64,000 nucleotides of DNA. Origin: Micromonospora cremea (GTDB lineage: Bacteria; Actinomycetota; Actinomycetes; Mycobacteriales; Micromonosporaceae). Below, piece by piece: positions 54,087-64,000 of the stretch. The stretch is taken from NCBI RefSeq assembly GCF_900143515.1, contig NZ_FSQT01000002.1, positions 3,659,501 to 3,723,500 of the forward strand, written 5' to 3'. The notes beneath the pieces were generated by a model. It was not told the DNA's origin. It saw only the letters and a list, made by a program, of their open reading frames with translations, and ran no database searches. Numbering within the stretch: position 1 is the first letter of the stretch; each line of letters starts with the position of its first letter. Made by a program: the position numbers and the translations under genes.

Positions 54087-55451
54087 ATGAGCAGAACGCC
54101 GTTCACGCTGGAAGAGTTGCGGGTCGCGGTCCAGGCCGGTGAGATCGACACCGTCGTGCTGGCCCTGGTCGACATGCAGGGCCGCTTGCAGGGCAAACGG
54201 TTCCACGCACCCTTCTTCCTCGATCAGGTTGTCGAGCATGGCAGCGAGGGGTGCAACTACCTGCTCGCCGTGGACGTGGACATGAACACCGTCGGCGGGT
54301 ACGCGATGTCGAGCTGGGAGCGCGGCTACGGCGACTTCGCGATGGTGCCGGATCTCAACACGCTGCGAAGGATGCCGTGGCAGCCGGGCTCCGCGCTGCT
54401 GCTGGCCGACCTGACCTGGCTGGACGGCTCCGGTGACGTGGTCGCCTCGCCCCGGCAGATCCTGCGCCGGCAGCTGGGGCGGCTGGCCGAGCACGGGCTG
54501 ACCGCGTACGCCGGCACCGAGCTGGAGTTCGTGCTGTTCCGCGACTCGTACGAGGACGCCTGGCGGCGCGGCTACCGCGACCTCACCCCGGCCAACCAGT
54601 ACAACGTGGACTACTCGCTGCTCGGCACCGCCCGGGTGGAGCCGCTGCTGCGCCGGATCCGCACCGAGATGGCCGGCGCCGGGCTGACCCCGGAGAGCGC
54701 CAAGGGTGAGTGCAACCTCGGCCAGCACGAGATCGCCTTCCGGTACGACGAGGCGGTGGCCTGCGCCGACCACCACGTGATCTACAAGAACGGGGTGAAG
54801 GAGATCGCCGCCCAGGAGGGCATGGCCATCACCTTCATGGCCAAGCCGAACGCGCGGGAGGGCAACTCCTGCCACATCCACTTCTCGCTGCGCGACACCA
54901 CCGGCGCCTCGGCGATGCTCGGCGACGGGCCCGCGCACCTGTCGGAGACCGGGCAGCGGGTGCTCGCCGGGCTGCTGGCCACGATGCGGGAGTTCAGCCT
55001 GCTCTTCGCCCCGAACATCAACTCCTACAAGCGCTACCAGCCGGGGTCGTTCGCCCCGACGGCGCTGCGCTGGGGGGTGGACAACCGCACCTGCGCGCTG
55101 CGGGTGGTCGGGCACGGGCAGGGCATGCGGGTGGAGAACCGCGTGCCCGGCGCCGACGTCAACCCGTACCTGGCGATCGCCGGGCTGGTCGCCGGCGCGC
55201 TGCACGGCATCCAGCGGGAGCTGGAGCTGGGGCCGGAGTGCACCGGCAACGCGTACGACGACCCGGAGGCCGAGCGGGTGCCCGGCACCCTGCGCGACGC
55301 CCTGACCCTCTGGGAGTCCTCCAGCGCCGCCGCGGACGCCTTCGGCCCCGAGGTGGTCGCCCACTACGCCAACCAGGCCCGGGTGGAGATCGCCGCCTTC
55401 GACGCCGCCGTCACCGACTGGGAGCTGACCCGTGGCTTCGAACGCCTGTGA
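54087..55451 (+). CDS. Glutamine-synthetase-like gamma-glutamyl (poly)amine/ethanolamine ligase
   Basis: A 454-residue GS-fold ligase. The N-terminal beta-grasp begins TLEELRVAVQAGEIDTVVLALVDMQGRLQGKR. The catalytic domain shows YAGTELEFVLF near residue 147 (Glu metal ligands), GECNLGQHEIAF near 207, NSCHIHFSL near 262 and PTALRWGVDNRTCALRVVG near 325. It resembles GlnA3/GlnA4-type enzymes that glutamylate polyamines or ethanolamine rather than ammonia-assimilating GlnA. Linkage to a permease, aldehyde dehydrogenase and class I amidotransferase strongly supports a PuuA-like role. The ATG at 54087 has GGAGG seven bases upstream. Confidence 0.88.
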   Translation: MSRTPFTLEELRVAVQAGEIDTVVLALVDMQGRLQGKRFHAPFFLDQVVEHGSEGCNYLLAVDVDMNTVGGYAMSSWERGYGDFAMVPDLNTLRRMPWQPGSALLLADLTWLDGSGDVVASPRQILRRQLGRLAEHGLTAYAGTELEFVLFRDSYEDAWRRGYRDLTPANQYNVDYSLLGTARVEPLLRRIRTEMAGAGLTPESAKGECNLGQHEIAFRYDEAVACADHHVIYKNGVKEIAAQEGMAITFMAKPNAREGNSCHIHFSLRDTTGASAMLGDGPAHLSETGQRVLAGLLATMREFSLLFAPNINSYKRYQPGSFAPTALRWGVDNRTCALRVVGHGQGMRVENRVPGADVNPYLAIAGLVAGALHGIQRELELGPECTGNAYDDPEAERVPGTLRDALTLWESSSAAADAFGPEVVAHYANQARVEIAAFDAAVTDWELTRGFERL

Positions 55452-55464
55452 CCCCATCCACTGC

Positions 55465-55539
55465 GTCGATCATGGACGTGTGGTGGGCGGAACGCGCGTG
55501 ATCGCGGCTTCCGTGCGGCACCACAACTCCATGATCGAC
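55465..55539. repeat. Nested inverted repeat between the ligase and aldehyde dehydrogenase genes
   Basis: GTCGATCATGGA (55465-55476) is perfectly complementary to TCCATGATCGAC (55528-55539), with inner GTGGTG/CACCAC pairing. The arms are unrelated to the terminators elsewhere in the window, so this may be another dispersed element or an intra-operon processing hairpin. Confidence 0.75.
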
Positions 55540-55559
55540 CAGGGCGGGGGGTGGGACAC

Positions 55560-56915
55560 GTGACTCTGGTGGTGGATCCGGCTTCCGGGGAGGCGTTTCG
55601 GGACGTGCCGGGGGCCTCGGTGGCGGAGGTCGACGCGGCGATCTCGCGGGCCGCGATCGCGTTCGAGGCGTGGCGGGCGGTGGCACCGGGGGATCGGGCC
55701 CGGATGCTGCGGCGGTTCGCCGCCGTGGTCGACGCGCACCTGGACGAGCTGGCCACGCTGGAGGTCCGCAACTCCGGGCACACCATCGGCAACGCCCGCT
55801 GGGAGGCCGGCAACGTCCGGGACGTGCTGGACTACTACGCGGGCGCGCCGGAGCGGCTGACCGGGCGGCAGATCCCGGTGCCCGGCGGGCTGAACGTCAC
55901 CTTCCACGAGCCGCTCGGCGTGGTCGGGGTGATCGTGCCGTGGAACTTCCCGATGCCGATCGCCGCCTGGGGGTTCGTCCCGGCCCTCGCCGCCGGCAAC
56001 ACCGTGGTGCTCAAACCCGCCGAACTGACCCCGCTCACCGCGCTGCGCCTGGCCGAGCTGGCCCGCGAGTCCGGCCTGCCCGACGACGTGTTCACGGTCG
56101 TCCCGGGCGAGGGTGCGGTGGTGGGGGAGCGGTTCGTCAGCCACCCGGCGGTCCGCAAGATCTGCTTCACCGGCTCCACGGAGGTCGGCACCCGGATCAT
56201 GGCCGGCTGCGCGGCCCAGGTGAAGCGGCTGACCCTGGAACTGGGCGGCAAGAGCGCCAACATCGTGTTCGCCGACGCCGACCTTGAACGCGCCGCCGCG
56301 ACCGCGCCCGGCGCGGTGTTCGACAACGCCGGCCAGGACTGCTGCGCCCGGTCCCGGATCCTGGTCCAGCGCCCGGTGTACGACCGTTTCCTGGAACTGC
56401 TCGAACCGGCGGTACGCGCCGTGCGGGTGGAGGATCCGGCCCGGGACACCGCCGAGATGGGCCCACTGATCTCCGCCGGCCAGCGGGACCGGGTCGCCGG
56501 CTACGTGGCCGGGTCCCGGGTCGCGTTCACCGGTTCCTGCCCCGACGGTCCCGGCTTCTGGCACGCCCCGACGGTGCTGCTGGCCGACTCGCCGGCCGAC
56601 CGGCACTGGCGGGAGGAGATCTTCGGCCCGGTGGTGTCGGTGCTCCCGTTCGACGACGAGGCCGACGCGATCCGGCTCGCCAACGACACCGAGTACGGCC
56701 TCTCCGGCTCCATCTGGACCCGGGACGTGGGCCGCGCGCTCCGGCTCGCCCGCGCCGTCGACTCGGGCAACCTCAGCGTCAACTCGCACTCCTCGGTGCG
56801 TTACTGGACCCCGTTCGGCGGCATGAAGCGCTCCGGGCTGGGCCGGGAGCTGGGTCCGGACGCGCTGCACGCCTTCACCGATGTCAAGAACCTGTTCATC
56901 GCGACAGAGGAGTGA
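55560..56915 (+). CDS. NAD(P)-dependent aldehyde dehydrogenase
   Basis: A 451-residue ALDH. PWNFPMPIAAWGFVPALAAGNTVVLKPAE near residue 125 binds NAD(P). FTGSTEVGTRI near 203, E227 in LELGGKS and C261 in DNAGQDCCARS are the nucleotide and catalytic residues. KRSGLGRELG near the C-terminus is canonical. It probably oxidises gamma-glutamyl aminoaldehyde made in this cluster. GTG 55560 (MTLVVDP) is preferred over 55551 for spacing from the GGGGGG-type site. The IS607-type remnant begins immediately after its stop, so the operon was cut here. Confidence 0.92.
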   Translation: MTLVVDPASGEAFRDVPGASVAEVDAAISRAAIAFEAWRAVAPGDRARMLRRFAAVVDAHLDELATLEVRNSGHTIGNARWEAGNVRDVLDYYAGAPERLTGRQIPVPGGLNVTFHEPLGVVGVIVPWNFPMPIAAWGFVPALAAGNTVVLKPAELTPLTALRLAELARESGLPDDVFTVVPGEGAVVGERFVSHPAVRKICFTGSTEVGTRIMAGCAAQVKRLTLELGGKSANIVFADADLERAAATAPGAVFDNAGQDCCARSRILVQRPVYDRFLELLEPAVRAVRVEDPARDTAEMGPLISAGQRDRVAGYVAGSRVAFTGSCPDGPGFWHAPTVLLADSPADRHWREEIFGPVVSVLPFDDEADAIRLANDTEYGLSGSIWTRDVGRALRLARAVDSGNLSVNSHSSVRYWTPFGGMKRSGLGRELGPDALHAFTDVKNLFIATEE

Positions 56916-57226
56916 CTCTAGGCTTGCTTGCTTATCGAAGTTGTCTATGGTTTTCAACCGTGGGCAACGTCAAAGTCGGGCGAGTGGCAACTGTGGTCAT
57001 CGCCCACAAGGACCGGCTGGCCCGGTTCGGCTATGACGACCTTGCGCACGAGGCTGAGACCGCTGGCTGCGAAATTCTCGTTGCTAACCAGGAGTCACTG
57101 TCGCCGCGAGAGGAGATGATGCAGGACCTGTTGGCGATCGTGGATACCTTCTCCGGCCGCCTTCACGGCCAGCGTCGTTACGAGAAGCAGCTGAACGCTG
57201 CAGACTTGACCGAGGTGTCGTCGTGA
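56916..57226 (+). pseudogene. IS607-type TnpA serine recombinase, N-terminally truncated
   Basis: The frame from about 56960 encodes the C-terminal half of an IS607 resolvase: VVIAHKDRLARFGYDDL, then CEILVANQESLSPREEMMQDLLAIVDTFSGRLHGQRRYEKQ. The DNA-binding helix-turn-helix and the catalytic Ser segment that should precede it are missing. The upstream sequence runs into the aldehyde dehydrogenase stop, so the element is not autonomous. Its stop overlaps the tnpB start (GTGA at 57223-57226), preserving the original gene coupling. Confidence 0.8.
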
Positions 57227-58629
57227 GGACGACCCGGATCGCCTACTCACACCGCCTCAACGCGGGGAAGTACCACTCGTTGACCGAGCAGGCGCGCCGG
57301 TTGGGTCGGGTCCGCAGTGAGGTGTGGCAGCGGTACGGCTCGGCGGGCGGTGCTGGGCTGACCGACCGGGAGGTTCGCGACCGGTGGCTTGCTGAGGGCA
57401 TCCACCACCGGTTCGGGGTGTTGGCGAACGCGTGGAAGGAAACCGTCCGTGACGCGATGGCCGACATCGCCGCGGCCCGCGAGTCGGCCAAGACGCAGGT
57501 GCGCCGGGCTATTCGGCGCCGCACCGGCGATCAGGCAGAGCAGAGGCGGCTGTTCGGGCTGCTCAAGGCTGACCGGTGGGTCGACGATCCGTACCTGTCG
57601 CGGCAGATGCGCTCACATTGGCGGCGCGGGCACAACCGCACCCATAACCAGATCGTGGTGCGTGCCGATCAGCATCACACCCGGGCTGACGAGGGTGGAC
57701 GGCTGTGGCTGGCCGTTCCCGGCCTGGTGCGGCGCCAGATGGTCCGCATCCCGTTGAACACCACCGTCGCTCCGACGGGCACGCTGCGGCTGATCCTGCG
57801 CGGCGACCGCGTGGAGATCCACTACCAAATCGACGCCGCCACCATGAAAACCTCACAGCGTCCGTGTGGCACCGCGACGCTGGGGGTGGACAAGGGTTAC
57901 ACCGAGGCGCTGACCGATTCCGATGGCAACCACCACGGCGATCGCCTCGGTCAGTTGTTGACCGCCGAGTCTGATCGGATCAAGGAACGCAACCGCCGCC
58001 GGGCGAAACTGCGTTCGATCGCCAACACCGCAGCCCGGCGCGGCGACCAGGCGAAGGCTGAGCGGATCGCCACGATCAACCTCGGCACGATCAAGCGAAA
58101 CCGGCAGGCCGCCCGCCACCGCGGGCGGGTGCGCACGGAGATCTTCACCGCCGTGCATCAGGTAGTGGACAAGGCCGCCGTCGTGGTCGCCGAAGACCTG
58201 ACCAAGACGTTCACCGGGCGCAAGCAGTTCGGCAGGAACACCAACCGGCGTCTCGCCGCGTGGACCAAGGGGGTCACCGCGCAGGCGCTGAAGGATGTGT
58301 CGGAGCGCAGAGGTTCTGCGCTCGTGCACGTCAACGCCGCCTACACCTCACAAGTCTGTCACCGCTGCGGCTGCTTTGGCCGCCGCGCCGGGGATCGGCT
58401 TCACTGCACGCTGTGCGGGGTGGTGTGGCAGGCCGACGTGAACGCCGCGATCAACGTCCTGCGACGACATGGTGACCCCGACATCACCCTGCGCACCCCG
58501 CATCGCGCGGTGAGGCAGATCGTGCAGGCACGGGCCGATCGCCACCGGAGCAGACTGCCGCTCCCGGACTCCAGCCCGGTACAGCGGGCGGAGAGCGAAT
58601 CATCCGACGTGCTCAGCAATGAGCAATAA
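57223..58629 (+). CDS. tnpB: TnpB RNA-guided endonuclease (IS607/IS200-type OrfB)
   Basis: A 468-residue TnpB. The RuvC catalytic triad is complete: D223 in LGVDKGYTEAL, E324 in VVAEDLTKTF and D405 in ADVNAAINVL. The zinc ribbon C379-x2-C382 ... C395-x2-C398 sits before the last Asp. The N-terminal WED/REC-like part covers ~1-215. TnpB proteins cut DNA guided by a right-end (omega/re) RNA overlapping their own 3' end. The GTG at 57223 overlaps the tnpA stop. The stop at 58627 overlaps the SDR ATG. The ~50-residue C-terminal tail is Arg/Ser-rich. All catalytic residues survive although tnpA is broken, so nuclease function may be retained. Confidence 0.9.
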   Translation: MRTTRIAYSHRLNAGKYHSLTEQARRLGRVRSEVWQRYGSAGGAGLTDREVRDRWLAEGIHHRFGVLANAWKETVRDAMADIAAARESAKTQVRRAIRRRTGDQAEQRRLFGLLKADRWVDDPYLSRQMRSHWRRGHNRTHNQIVVRADQHHTRADEGGRLWLAVPGLVRRQMVRIPLNTTVAPTGTLRLILRGDRVEIHYQIDAATMKTSQRPCGTATLGVDKGYTEALTDSDGNHHGDRLGQLLTAESDRIKERNRRRAKLRSIANTAARRGDQAKAERIATINLGTIKRNRQAARHRGRVRTEIFTAVHQVVDKAAVVVAEDLTKTFTGRKQFGRNTNRRLAAWTKGVTAQALKDVSERRGSALVHVNAAYTSQVCHRCGCFGRRAGDRLHCTLCGVVWQADVNAAINVLRRHGDPDITLRTPHRAVRQIVQARADRHRSRLPLPDSSPVQRAESESSDVLSNEQ

Positions 58630-58640
58630 CAAGGAAGCAG
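58450..58640 (+). ncRNA. Candidate right-end guide RNA (omega/reRNA) locus of tnpB
   Basis: This is a positional inference only. In characterised TnpB elements the guide RNA scaffold is encoded by the last ~100-200 bases of tnpB and ends at the element's right boundary, with the guide read from flanking DNA, here the SDR gene start. I can see GC-rich self-complementary stretches around 58500-58600 but have not established a fold or the exact right end. Confidence 0.25.
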
Positions 58641-59416
58641 TGACGCCTGTGCAGGGTCGGTTGCAGGACCGGGTGGCCGTGATCACCGGAGCGGGCAGCG
58701 GGATCGGGTTGGCCACCGTCCGGCGGTTCGCCGCCGAGGGGGCCCGGGTGGTCTGCGTCGACATCGACGCGACGGCCGGCGAGCGGGCCGCCGAGGAGTG
58801 CGGCGGCGAGTTCGTGGCCACCGACGTCGCCGACGAGTCGGCGGTGCGTGACCTCTTCGACGGGGTGGCCGACCGGCACGGGCGGGTCGACATCGCGTTC
58901 AACAACGCCGGCGTCTCCCCGCCGGACGACGACTCCATTCTGGACACGGGCCTGGACGCCTGGGAGCGGGTGCTGCGGGTCAACACCACGAGCGTCTACC
59001 TCTGCTGCAAGTACGCCATCCCGCACATGCGCCGCCAGGGCAGGGGCTCGATCATCAACACGGCTTCGTTCGTGGCGCTGATGGGCGCGGCGACGTCGCA
59101 GATCGCGTACACCGCGAGCAAGGGCGGGGTGCTGGCGATGACCCGTGAGTTGGGCGTGCAGTTCGCCCGCGAGGGCATCCGGGTCAACGCGCTCTGCCCC
59201 GGCCCGGTGGCCACCCCGCTGTTGCTGGAACTCTTCGCCGCCGACCCGGAGCGGGCGGCCCGCCGGCTGGTGCACGTGCCGATGGGCCGGTTCGGGCAAC
59301 CGGAGGAGATCGCCGCCGCGGTGGCGTTCCTGGCCAGCGACGACGCCTCGTTCATGACCGCCGCGCAGTTCGTGGTCGACGGCGGCATCACCGGCGCGTA
59401 CGTCACACCTCTATGA
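58619..59416 (+). CDS. SDR-family NAD(P) oxidoreductase
   Basis: A 265-residue classical SDR. VITGAGSGIGLAT near residue 21 binds the cofactor and VCVDID near 44 suggests NAD preference. FNNAGVSPPDD near 98, the Ser of TASFVALMG, and Y-T-A-S-K near 163 form the catalytic set. It ends with FVVDGGITGAYVTPL. As written, ATG 58619 overlaps the tnpB stop by 11 bases; GTG 58640 or 58649, after AAGGAAG, are alternatives. The insertion has therefore replaced the original translation start region. It belongs to the amine-utilisation operon and overlaps the amidotransferase gene by ATGA. Confidence 0.92.
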   Translation: MSNNKEAVTPVQGRLQDRVAVITGAGSGIGLATVRRFAAEGARVVCVDIDATAGERAAEECGGEFVATDVADESAVRDLFDGVADRHGRVDIAFNNAGVSPPDDDSILDTGLDAWERVLRVNTTSVYLCCKYAIPHMRRQGRGSIINTASFVALMGAATSQIAYTASKGGVLAMTRELGVQFAREGIRVNALCPGPVATPLLLELFAADPERAARRLVHVPMGRFGQPEEIAAAVAFLASDDASFMTAAQFVVDGGITGAYVTPL

Positions 59417-60168
59417 AGAGGCCGCTGATCGGGATCAGTGCGTACGTCGAGCCTGCCGACTGGGCGGTCTGGCGGGGCGTGCGGGCCGTGCTGGTGCCCG
59501 AGGCGTACGTGCGGGCGGTGACCGTCGCCGGCGGTCGGGCGGTGGTGCTGCCGCCGGACGACGAGGACGGCGACGTGCTGGCCGTCCTGGACGGGCTGCT
59601 GCTGGCCGGTGGTGCGGATGTCGGCCCGGGGCGGTACGGCCAGCCGCCCGACCCCAGGACCGAGGACCGGCCGGACCGGGACGACGGCGAGCTGACCCTG
59701 TTGGCCGCGGCGCTCGCCGCGGAGCTGCCGGTGCTGGGCGTCTGCCGGGGGATGCAGCTGCTCGCCGTCGCCTACGGCGGCACCCTGCACCAGCACCTGC
59801 CCGACGTGGTCGGTCACGAGGCGCACCGTCCGGCGCCGGGCGTCTACGGCGCGCATCCGGTGCGGTTCGCGCCGGGCAGCCTGGCCGCCACGGTGTTGGC
59901 CGGGGTGGACCGGGTCAACTCGTACCACCACCAGGGGGTTGCCGACCCCGGGCGGCTCGCCGTCAGCGGCTGGGCGGAAGACGGTGTGATCGAGGTGGTC
60001 GAGGATCCGGAGCGGCCGTTCGTGCTCGGTGTGCAGTGGCATCCGGAGAACGAACCGGATCCCCGCCCGGTCGCCGCGCTGGTCCGGGCCGCCGGCCAGC
60101 GACCGTCCAGCCCGCCCGTCACCGCGCCCGACGAGGCCGTGCGATCGGTGCGACCCCGGGCGACGTGA
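59413..60168 (+). CDS. Class I glutamine amidotransferase-like gamma-glutamyl hydrolase (PuuD-like)
   Basis: A 251-residue class I GATase-fold hydrolase. The nucleophile is C111 in LGVCRGMQLL and H210-P-E212 in VQWHPENE completes the triad. IGISAYVE at the start and YHHQGV near 171 are typical of gamma-glutamyl-GABA hydrolase PuuD. It would release glutamate from the gamma-glutamylated product of the preceding enzymes. The ATG overlaps the SDR stop (ATGA), so translation is coupled. The last ~25 residues are a polar tail. Confidence 0.9.
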   Translation: MKRPLIGISAYVEPADWAVWRGVRAVLVPEAYVRAVTVAGGRAVVLPPDDEDGDVLAVLDGLLLAGGADVGPGRYGQPPDPRTEDRPDRDDGELTLLAAALAAELPVLGVCRGMQLLAVAYGGTLHQHLPDVVGHEAHRPAPGVYGAHPVRFAPGSLAATVLAGVDRVNSYHHQGVADPGRLAVSGWAEDGVIEVVEDPERPFVLGVQWHPENEPDPRPVAALVRAAGQRPSSPPVTAPDEAVRSVRPRAT

Positions 60169-60216
60169 CGTTACGTCGCACCCACCGGGCGTGGTGGCCG
60201 GTGGGAGGATCGGCAC

Positions 60217-60768
60217 ATGGGCAAGGTCTATCCGGAGATCGACGGTCGGCTGCGCGACTTCATCGCGGCCCAGCCGGTCTTCTTCGTGGCCACCGCGCCG
60301 TCGGGTGCCGAGGGGCACGTCAACGTCTCGCCGAAGGGCATACGGGGCACCTTCGTGATCCTCGGTCCGCACCGGGTGTCCTACCTGGACTACCACGGCA
60401 GCGGCGCGGAGACCATCGCCCACCTGCGGGACAATGGCCGGATCACGCTGATGTTCTGCGCCTTCGACGGGCCGCCGAAGATCGTCCGGTTGCACAGCCG
60501 GGGCACCAGCGTCGCGGTCACCGAGGAGGCGTTCGCCGACCGGCTCGCCGAGTTCCCCGAGCCGCCGGACGTGCACGCCGTGCGGGCCGTGATCACCGTC
60601 GAGGTGGACCGGGTCAGCGACTCCTGCGGGTACGCGGTGCCGCTGATGGACTACCGCGCGGAACGCGACCTGTTGCTCAGCTCACACGCGCGCCGTACCG
60701 CCGACGACCTGGTGGCCTACCGGACCACCAGGAACGCGGCGAGCATCGACGGGCTGCCCGTCTTCTGA
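60217..60768 (+). CDS. Pyridoxamine 5'-phosphate oxidase-fold flavoprotein
   Basis: A 183-residue split-barrel protein. VFFVATAPSGAEGHVNVSPKG near residue 21-41 is the FMN-binding entry of PNPOx-like families, followed by RVSYLDYHGSGAETIAHLRDNGRITLMFCAF near 70. The likely cofactor is FMN or F420; the biological substrate is unknown. The ATG at 60217 has GGAGG about 8 bases upstream. It lies 48 bp after the PuuD-like gene and may be co-transcribed, but a role in amine use is not evident. Confidence 0.85.
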   Translation: MGKVYPEIDGRLRDFIAAQPVFFVATAPSGAEGHVNVSPKGIRGTFVILGPHRVSYLDYHGSGAETIAHLRDNGRITLMFCAFDGPPKIVRLHSRGTSVAVTEEAFADRLAEFPEPPDVHAVRAVITVEVDRVSDSCGYAVPLMDYRAERDLLLSSHARRTADDLVAYRTTRNAASIDGLPVF

Positions 60769-60958
60769 GCCGTTAGGTCGCTCCGCCGAAGGTCGCCCCG
60801 GCGCTGCCTCCGCCCCACTGTCGGGTGGCTGACGGGTCCGGCGCAGGTAACCAGCGTCCGAGCGGCGTCATGCGTTACGCGGCGCGTCCGCCGGGGTACA
60901 GGTCGGGACACGACAGGCGGAGATCAACGGCTGGGGCACGGCCGGAGCGGGAGGCTGT
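60769..60958. other. Intergenic region before the sensor kinase gene
   Basis: This 190-bp stretch separates the flavoprotein and hybrid kinase genes. I see no clear promoter boxes or hairpin beyond the ribosome site of the kinase at 60946-60955. Confidence 0.35.

Positions 60959-64000
<3,042 letters not shown>

Larger units (their letters stand above)
56916..58640 (+). mobile_element. IS607-type insertion element with broken tnpA and intact tnpB
   Basis: The segment separates the aldehyde dehydrogenase and SDR genes of an otherwise compact operon. It contains the C-terminal part of an IS607 serine recombinase followed, with a 4-bp overlap, by a complete tnpB. GC content drops at the left end (CTTGCTTGCTTATCG and TGGTTTTC, about 56927-56955). 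IS607 elements make no target duplication and have no terminal inverted repeats, so exact ends cannot be read; the limits given are approximate. Confidence 0.75.

Overview
The window is high-GC actinobacterial DNA, most like Micromonospora or a close relative in the Micromonosporaceae. The evidence is the conserved chromosomal order rpsB-tsf-pyrH-frr-cdsA-rlmN followed by dxr-site-2 protease-ispG, frequent GTG starts, the DUF2631, DUF574 and DUF4081 proteins, and long GC-rich inverted repeats at gene ends. I see no tRNA, rRNA or CRISPR array. Two genes are cut by the edges: a DMT transporter on the left (1-447) and a sensor kinase/phosphatase on the right (60959-64000).

Region 1 (1-9.7 kb) is an accessory amino-sugar island. 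A minus-strand operon encodes a GatZ/KbaZ-type protein, an AgaS-like SIS isomerase, a BadF-family sugar kinase and a DMT transporter. Beside it are two paralogous, convergent GntR/UTRA regulators and a Tat-exported GH36 alpha-galactosidase. Together they suggest release, uptake and catabolism of alpha-linked galactose or N-acetylgalactosamine. The island ends in broken genes: a truncated MFS transporter, a yraN with a frame error at its start, and a GNAT scrap.

Region 2 (9.7-25.3 kb) is core: translation genes (rpsB, tsf, frr), UMP kinase, CDP-diacylglycerol synthase, RlmN and a two-domain DivIVA protein. After these come a Rieske/metallo-beta-lactamase protein, a TMEM175-type channel, a phytoene-desaturase-like oxidoreductase, a BrkB-type membrane protein and an acetyltransferase.

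Region 3 (25.3-36.2 kb) opens with a 1230-residue secreted GH87 alpha-1,3-glucanase-like enzyme. It has its own promoter and an apparent terminator in its leader. Then come dxr, the S2P protease and ispG (MEP isoprenoid pathway), a PadR/MFS divergent pair and a DUF4081-GNAT protein.

Region 4 (36.2-51 kb) has a secreted lysozyme-fold protein and a 1.26-kb gene-free stretch packed with three kinds of repeat. After that are a fused ABC exporter with an asymmetric second ATPase, an OYE flavoenzyme, a dicarboxylate symporter, DUF998, a glutathionyl-hydroquinone-reductase-like protein, a thiolase, a DUF574 methyltransferase, a PAS-GGDEF-EAL protein and DUF456.

Region 5 (51-64 kb) resembles a gamma-glutamyl polyamine/ethanolamine utilisation cluster: APC permease, glutamine-synthetase-like ligase, aldehyde dehydrogenase, SDR and class I amidotransferase. 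It is interrupted by an IS607-type element with a broken TnpA and an apparently intact TnpB, and by an inverted PQQ-type dehydrogenase whose signal peptide is out of frame.

The most interesting items are the TnpB insertion, the leader terminator of the GH87 gene, the three repeat families at 36.9-37.8 kb, the palindromes shared between distant sites, and the paired GntR regulators with shared operator-like repeats.
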